From the NCBI RefSeq assembly GCF_013359595.1, contig NZ_JABFMP010000013.1:1-64000 (forward strand): 64,000 nt of DNA. The letters run 5' to 3'. Origin of the DNA: Pseudomonas sp. C1C7. GTDB lineage: Bacteria; Pseudomonadota; Gammaproteobacteria; Pseudomonadales; Pseudomonadaceae. Below, in pieces: positions 57,480 through 64,000 of this stretch (position 1 is its first letter; each line of letters opens with the position of its first letter). A program made the translations under genes and the position numbers. The notes beneath the pieces were generated by a model. That model saw nothing but the letters and a program-made list of their open reading frames with translations. It made no database searches and was not told where the DNA came from.

Positions 57480-58943
57480 ATGGAATTCACGATTCAACAC
57501 TTTATTGCGCTTGCGCCATTGTTGATCACCAGCGCCACGATCATCGTGGTGATGCTGGCTATCGCCTGGCGCCGCAACCACTCCCAGACCTTCCTGCTGT
57601 CGGTGGCGGGTCTGAACCTGGCTTTGCTGTCGATCCTGCCGGCCCTGAAAGTCGCGCCACTGGCCGTGACCCCATTGCTGCAGATCGACACCTTCGCCTG
57701 CCTGTACATGGCGCTGATCCTGGTCGCCACCCTCGCCTGTGTAACCCTCGCCCACGCCTACCTCGGCGATGGCGGTTCGGGTTACCCGGGCAACCGTGAA
57801 GAACTGTACCTGCTGATCCTGATGGCCGCCGCCGGTGGCCTGGTTCTGGTCAGCGCGCAACACCTGGCCGGATTGTTCATCGGCCTGGAGCTGCTGTCGG
57901 TACCGGTCTACGGTCTGGTGGCCTACGCCTTCTTCAACAAGCGTTCGCTGGAAGCCGGCATCAAGTACATGGTGCTGTCGGCGGCCGGTTCCGCGTTCCT
58001 GCTGTTCGGTATGGCCCTGCTCTACGCTGACGCCGGCTCCCTGAGCTTCGTCGGCATCGGCCAGGCCCTGGCGGCCACCGGCATGCCGAGTTCGCTGGCG
58101 CAACTGGGCCTGGGCATGATGCTGATCGGCCTGGCGTTCAAACTGTCGCTGGTTCCGTTCCACCTCTGGACTCCGGACGTCTACGAAGGTGCTCCGGCAC
58201 CGGTGGCGGCGTTCCTGGCAACCGCCTCGAAGGTGGCAGTGTTCGCGGTGATGGTGCGTCTGTTCCAGATCTCGCCAGCGGCGAGCAGCGGCGTGCTGAG
58301 CAACGTACTGACCATCATCGCCATCGCGTCGATCCTGTTCGGTAACCTGCTGGCCCTGACCCAGAGCAACCTCAAGCGTCTGCTGGGTTACTCGTCCATC
58401 GCTCACTTCGGTTACCTGCTGATCGCCCTGGTGGCGAGCAAGGGTCTGGCCGTGGAAGCCATCGGCGTGTACCTGGTCACCTACGTGATCACCAGCCTCG
58501 GCGCCTTCGGCGTGATCACCCTGATGTCCTCGCCGTACAACGGTCGTGACGCGGATGCCCTGTACGAATACCGCGGCCTGTTCTGGCGCCGTCCGTACCT
58601 GACCGCCGTACTGACCGTGATGATGCTGTCCCTGGCCGGTATCCCGCTGACCGCGGGCTTCATCGGCAAGTTCTACATCATCGCCACCGGTGTCGAGTCG
58701 CACCAATGGTGGCTGGTCGGCTCCCTGGTACTGGGCAGCGCCATCGGCGTGTTCTACTACCTGCGCGTCATGGTCACCCTGTACCTGATCGAACCGAACC
58801 TGCGTCGCCACGATGCGCAACTGCACTGGGAACAACGTGCAGGCGGCGTGATGCTGCTGGCCATCGCGGTCCTGGCCTTCTTCCTCGGCCTGTACCCACA
58901 ACCGCTGCTGAACCTGGTTCAGCAATCGGGTCTGGCGGGTTGA
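57480..58943 (+). CDS. nuoN: NADH-quinone oxidoreductase subunit N
   Basis: The 487-residue antiporter-like subunit closes the operon. Conserved: [37 protein letters not shown] and [17 protein letters not shown]. The ATG at 57480 ([11 protein letters not shown]) follows AAGAGCG just after the nuoM stop. A terminator follows 28 bases after the stop. Confidence 0.97.
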   Translation: MEFTIQHFIALAPLLITSATIIVVMLAIAWRRNHSQTFLLSVAGLNLALLSILPALKVAPLAVTPLLQIDTFACLYMALILVATLACVTLAHAYLGDGGSGYPGNREELYLLILMAAAGGLVLVSAQHLAGLFIGLELLSVPVYGLVAYAFFNKRSLEAGIKYMVLSAAGSAFLLFGMALLYADAGSLSFVGIGQALAATGMPSSLAQLGLGMMLIGLAFKLSLVPFHLWTPDVYEGAPAPVAAFLATASKVAVFAVMVRLFQISPAASSGVLSNVLTIIAIASILFGNLLALTQSNLKRLLGYSSIAHFGYLLIALVASKGLAVEAIGVYLVTYVITSLGAFGVITLMSSPYNGRDADALYEYRGLFWRRPYLTAVLTVMMLSLAGIPLTAGFIGKFYIIATGVESHQWWLVGSLVLGSAIGVFYYLRVMVTLYLIEPNLRRHDAQLHWEQRAGGVMLLAIAVLAFFLGLYPQPLLNLVQQSGLAG

Positions 58944-58970
58944 TCGTCTAGGCACTTTTGGCAGTAAACA

Positions 58971-58998
58971 GAAACGGCACCTTCGGGTGCCGTTTTTG
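58971..58998 (+). terminator. Intrinsic terminator of the nuo operon
   Basis: AAACGGCACC-TTCG-GGTGCCGTTT with TTG behind it; the core ACGGCACCTTCGGGTGCCGT (58974-58993) is repeated exactly at 59972-59991 and, inverted, at 60067-60086. Confidence 0.92.
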
Positions 58999-59147
58999 TT
59001 TTTGTGGGATTTGTTACCGCTGCCCTGCCCTCCTTCTGCAATTCCCGAAAGGTCATGCGAGATTCCCCGTTTTGTCCTACAGCGGAAAATCGAACATTGG
59101 GTTTATCGTTTGTGGCTACTGAATGGAGTACCCCAAAAGGAGAGGGA

Positions 59148-59243
59148 ATGATGAAACGCGACATCTTCCATGAATTGATGGACGGCCTCGAATCTTTGGC
59201 AGAAGAGCGCCAACAAACGACTTCAACGCGACCCTATAACGCC
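59148..59243 (+). pseudogene. N-terminal remnant of a HigA/NadS-type XRE antitoxin
   Basis: A good ribosome-binding site (AAGGAGAGGG) precedes ATG 59148, and the first 27 codons, MMKRDIFHELMDGLESLAEE and RQQTTST, match the usual start of small XRE-family antitoxins. The helix-turn-helix that should follow is missing: the frame goes on into unrelated sequence and then, without a stop, into the next antitoxin gene. No matching RelE/HigB-type toxin lies upstream. I read it as a decayed fragment; a translated 144-residue fusion cannot be excluded. The end coordinate is approximate. Confidence 0.5.
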
Positions 59244-59289
59244 AAAACTACCCATATGTCACTCATTTGCTCCGAGGCCCAGTGCGACT

Positions 59290-59328
59290 TTGCAGGTCAA
59301 AAAAATTCTGGCTATATTTGTCCAGAAT
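59290..59328 (+). promoter_or_regulatory. Promoter and operator of the toxin-antitoxin pair
   Basis: TTGCAG (59290-59295) and TATATT (59313-59318) are 17 bases apart. The inverted repeat ATTCTGG (59305-59311) / CCAGAAT (59322-59328) overlaps the -10, as expected for an autorepressed antitoxin-toxin operon. The antitoxin start follows 14 bases on. Confidence 0.6.
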
Positions 59329-59342
59329 ACGGGAGGCAAATC

Positions 59343-59582
59343 ATGATCATTGTTCCGCTGGCCGAAGCCAAAAACAATTTATCCAAACTCGTCGATGACG
59401 CCGCCGCCGGAAAAATCATCACGATCGCCAAACACGGCCGACCACTTGCCCGGCTGGTTCCAGTGGAGCGACCACGCGGGCAACGAATCGGCGCGATGAA
59501 AGGCAAACTCGTCCTTGCCGATGACTTCGATGCGGCCCTGCCGGACGACTTGCTGGATGCCTTCGAAGGGCACCACGCTTGA
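59343..59582 (+). CDS. Type II antitoxin, Phd/YefM (VapB-like) family
   Basis: The 79-residue product starts MIIVPLAEAKNNLSKLVDDA with AGKIITIAKHGRPLARLVP, the Phd/YefM DNA-binding fold. The C-terminal LADDFDAALPDDLLDAFEG is the toxin-binding tail. ATG 59343 follows GGGAGG by six bases; open frame extends upstream through the XRE remnant, but this start has the stronger signal. The stop overlaps the toxin start (TTGA). It should neutralise the PIN toxin and repress its own promoter. Confidence 0.9.
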   Translation: MIIVPLAEAKNNLSKLVDDAAAGKIITIAKHGRPLARLVPVERPRGQRIGAMKGKLVLADDFDAALPDDLLDAFEGHHA

Positions 59583-59956
59583 GGGTCTTGCTGGATACTC
59601 ATGTTCTGCTCTGGGCTTTGGCCGACGATCAGAAGTTATCTGACAAAGCGCGAATGCTCATAAACAACGCCGCAGAAATCTATGTCAGCGCCGCGAGCTT
59701 CTGGGAAATTGCGATCAAGGTTGGCCTGGGGAAGCTCAGCGTTGATCTGGAAGAAATTCGCCAATACTGCCTCGAGAGTGGATTCATTGAATTGCCGGTT
59801 TCGTCGGAGCACGCCATCGCGGTGAAGGATCTCGAACCCCATCATCGAGATCCGTTCGACCGACTCATCGTGGCGACCGCCATGACGGAACCCATGAAGC
59901 TTCTGACTTCCGACACGATCATGACCAGATACACACCGTTGGCGATATTGATTTAA
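59579..59956 (+). CDS. PIN-domain toxin, VapC type
   Basis: The 125-residue putative endoribonuclease has the PIN acidic residues: D6 in VLLDTHVLLWAL, E43 in ASFWEIAIK, and D90/D94 in HHRDPFDRLIVATA. VapC toxins cut tRNA or rRNA and stop translation. It starts at TTG 59579 overlapping the antitoxin stop; there is no better start, since the first PIN strand begins at once. A terminator follows 15 bases after the stop. Confidence 0.88.
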   Translation: MRVLLDTHVLLWALADDQKLSDKARMLINNAAEIYVSAASFWEIAIKVGLGKLSVDLEEIRQYCLESGFIELPVSSEHAIAVKDLEPHHRDPFDRLIVATAMTEPMKLLTSDTIMTRYTPLAILI

Positions 59957-59970
59957 TGCAAAACCAACAA

Positions 59971-59996
59971 TACGGCACCTTCGGGTGCCGTTTTGC
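59971..59996 (+). terminator. Terminator of the toxin-antitoxin operon
   Basis: ACGGCACCTTCGGGTGCCGT then TTTG; identical in its 20-base core to the nuo terminator 998 bases upstream. Confidence 0.88.
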
Positions 59997-60064
59997 ATTT
60001 TTGAGGTCCAACAGGTCGAACTCTCGTGCGCCAGACACTGAAACGCAAAATTTTCCCCTAAAGA

Positions 60065-60087
60065 AAACGGCACCCGAAGGTGCCGTT
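60065..60087 (-). terminator. Terminator of the ABC importer operon
   Basis: The same 20-base hairpin in opposite orientation (60067-60086), 21 bases beyond the substrate-binding protein stop, followed on the minus strand by TTTTCTTT. Confidence 0.85.
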
Positions 60088-60107
60088 CAACGTTGTCACT
60101 GCGAGCT

Positions 60108-61850
<1,743 letters not shown>

Positions 61851-61897
61851 AGAGACCTCCTGTTTAATTTTCGGAGCAACATTGCCGAGCGATTCGA

Positions 61898-62173
61898 CTA
61901 GCCCCAACGCATCACCACCAACAGCCACACCAGGGACAACGCGAACGCTACCCAGATGCTCCAGTCGGTCACGCCGATTACCAGCAAATGCAGGTAGGCG
62001 CTGCCGAGAAGACCGATAAACAAGCGATCGCCACGGGTCGTGGCAATCGGCAGAAAACCTCGCCGAAGTACGCTCGGCGATCGCAACTCCCAGGTGGTCA
62101 TGACCACCAGGATCAAACCGATCACGCAGAAAAATGCCGCCGTCGGGACGGTCCAGCTCATCCATTCCATCAT
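61898..62173 (-). CDS. glpU: Small DUF2160 membrane protein (GlpU-like)
   Basis: The 91-residue product has three hydrophobic segments (TAAFFCVIGLILVVMTT, FIGLLGSAYLHLLVIGVTD, WVAFALSLVWLLVV) with charged LRSPSVLRRGFLPIATTRGDR between the first and second. DUF2160 proteins occur specifically in glycerol-type ABC importer operons between permease and binding-protein genes, as here. Two adjacent ATGs (62173, 62170) are possible; AGGAACTG lies just upstream. The role in transport is not clear. Confidence 0.8.
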   Translation of the reverse strand: MMEWMSWTVPTAAFFCVIGLILVVMTTWELRSPSVLRRGFLPIATTRGDRLFIGLLGSAYLHLLVIGVTDWSIWVAFALSLVWLLVVMRWG

Positions 62174-62180
62174 CAGTTCC

Positions 62181-62981
<801 letters not shown>

Positions 62982-62991
62982 GGCGCGGGCC

Positions 62992-63854
<863 letters not shown>

Positions 63855-63858
<4 letters not shown>

Positions 63859-64000
63859 GGCTGCACCTCCCCGATCGCTTGCGCTTGCAGCAGGAACTCG
63901 TCGGCATAGACCATCAGCCACTGCGCCGGAAAACTGATGTAGGCCGTGCCTTCGGGCACCGGTTTGTCTTCGGCCAGGCGCACTTTCAGCGGCGCGCCGT
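63855..64000 (-). CDS. glpT: ABC transporter ATP-binding protein, C-terminal part (GlpT type)
   Basis: Only the last 48 codons are in the window, reading GAPLKVRLAEDKPVPEGTAY and ISFPAQWLMVYADEFLLQ. This is a TOBE-like regulatory tail of a MalK-type sugar importer ATPase. It overlaps the first permease gene (ATGA), so it belongs to the same operon. The Walker motifs are outside the window. Confidence 0.75.

Overview
The window looks like the chromosome of a fluorescent-group Pseudomonas (P. fluorescens complex). It is GC-rich. Its gene order from the tus genes to nuoN follows, as I remember it, the P. aeruginosa PA2604-PA2649 backbone. Operon boundaries carry imperfect palindromes of the P. 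fluorescens REP/REPIN families (stems beginning GTAGGAGC). I recognised no tRNA, rRNA, insertion sequence, prophage or CRISPR array. Family assignments come from reading the translations and motifs; no search was run.

Layout. 1-1526: 3' end of gcvP and glyA (glycine/serine C1 metabolism). 1729-4239: a periplasmic VanX-like dipeptidase overlapping an L,D-transpeptidase-like gene, then a convergent fatty-acid-hydroxylase-type membrane protein. 4509-10368: an accessory nitrogen/amide locus with a nitrilase-superfamily hydrolase, an NCS1 permease, a divergent LysR regulator, an isochorismatase-like hydrolase and gamma-glutamyltransferase. 10510-13006: DNA alkyl-transferase, hemerythrin-like protein, acetyltransferase, a small lipoprotein and a small unknown protein. 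13190-16661: tusDCBE sulfur relay, a TrpD2-like protein and a glutathionyl-hydroquinone-reductase-like GST. 16771-24373 (minus strand): cysG, serS, crcB, rarA, lolA, ftsK. 24689-30570: trxB, aat, bpt, infA, then clpA-clpS on the minus strand, which together hold the N-degron pathway. 30795-35120: cspD and the two isocitrate dehydrogenases. 35240-38997: nudJ-mnmA-hflD-purB. 39085-43444: roxA, an acetyltransferase, a stand-alone secretin-like protein and aceA. 44005-58943: the complete 13-gene nuo operon (nuoA, B, CD, E-N). 59148-59956: a small toxin-antitoxin island. 60108-64000 (minus): a glycerol-type ABC importer whose ATPase gene runs off the window.

Functional threads. The icd/idh/aceA trio sets the TCA versus glyoxylate-shunt branch, and nuo re-oxidises the NADH made. 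tusBCDE and mnmA belong to one tRNA 2-thiouridine pathway although they lie 22 kb apart. Aat, Bpt, ClpS and ClpA form one proteolytic pathway. The more unusual points are the toxin-antitoxin island, which is bracketed by identical terminator hairpins and preceded by a remnant of a second antitoxin; a 24-bp-stem hairpin directly behind a promoter-like -10 in front of bpt; a terminator-like hairpin inside the nuo operon; and long, structured, palindrome-bearing leaders in front of aceA and nuoA.
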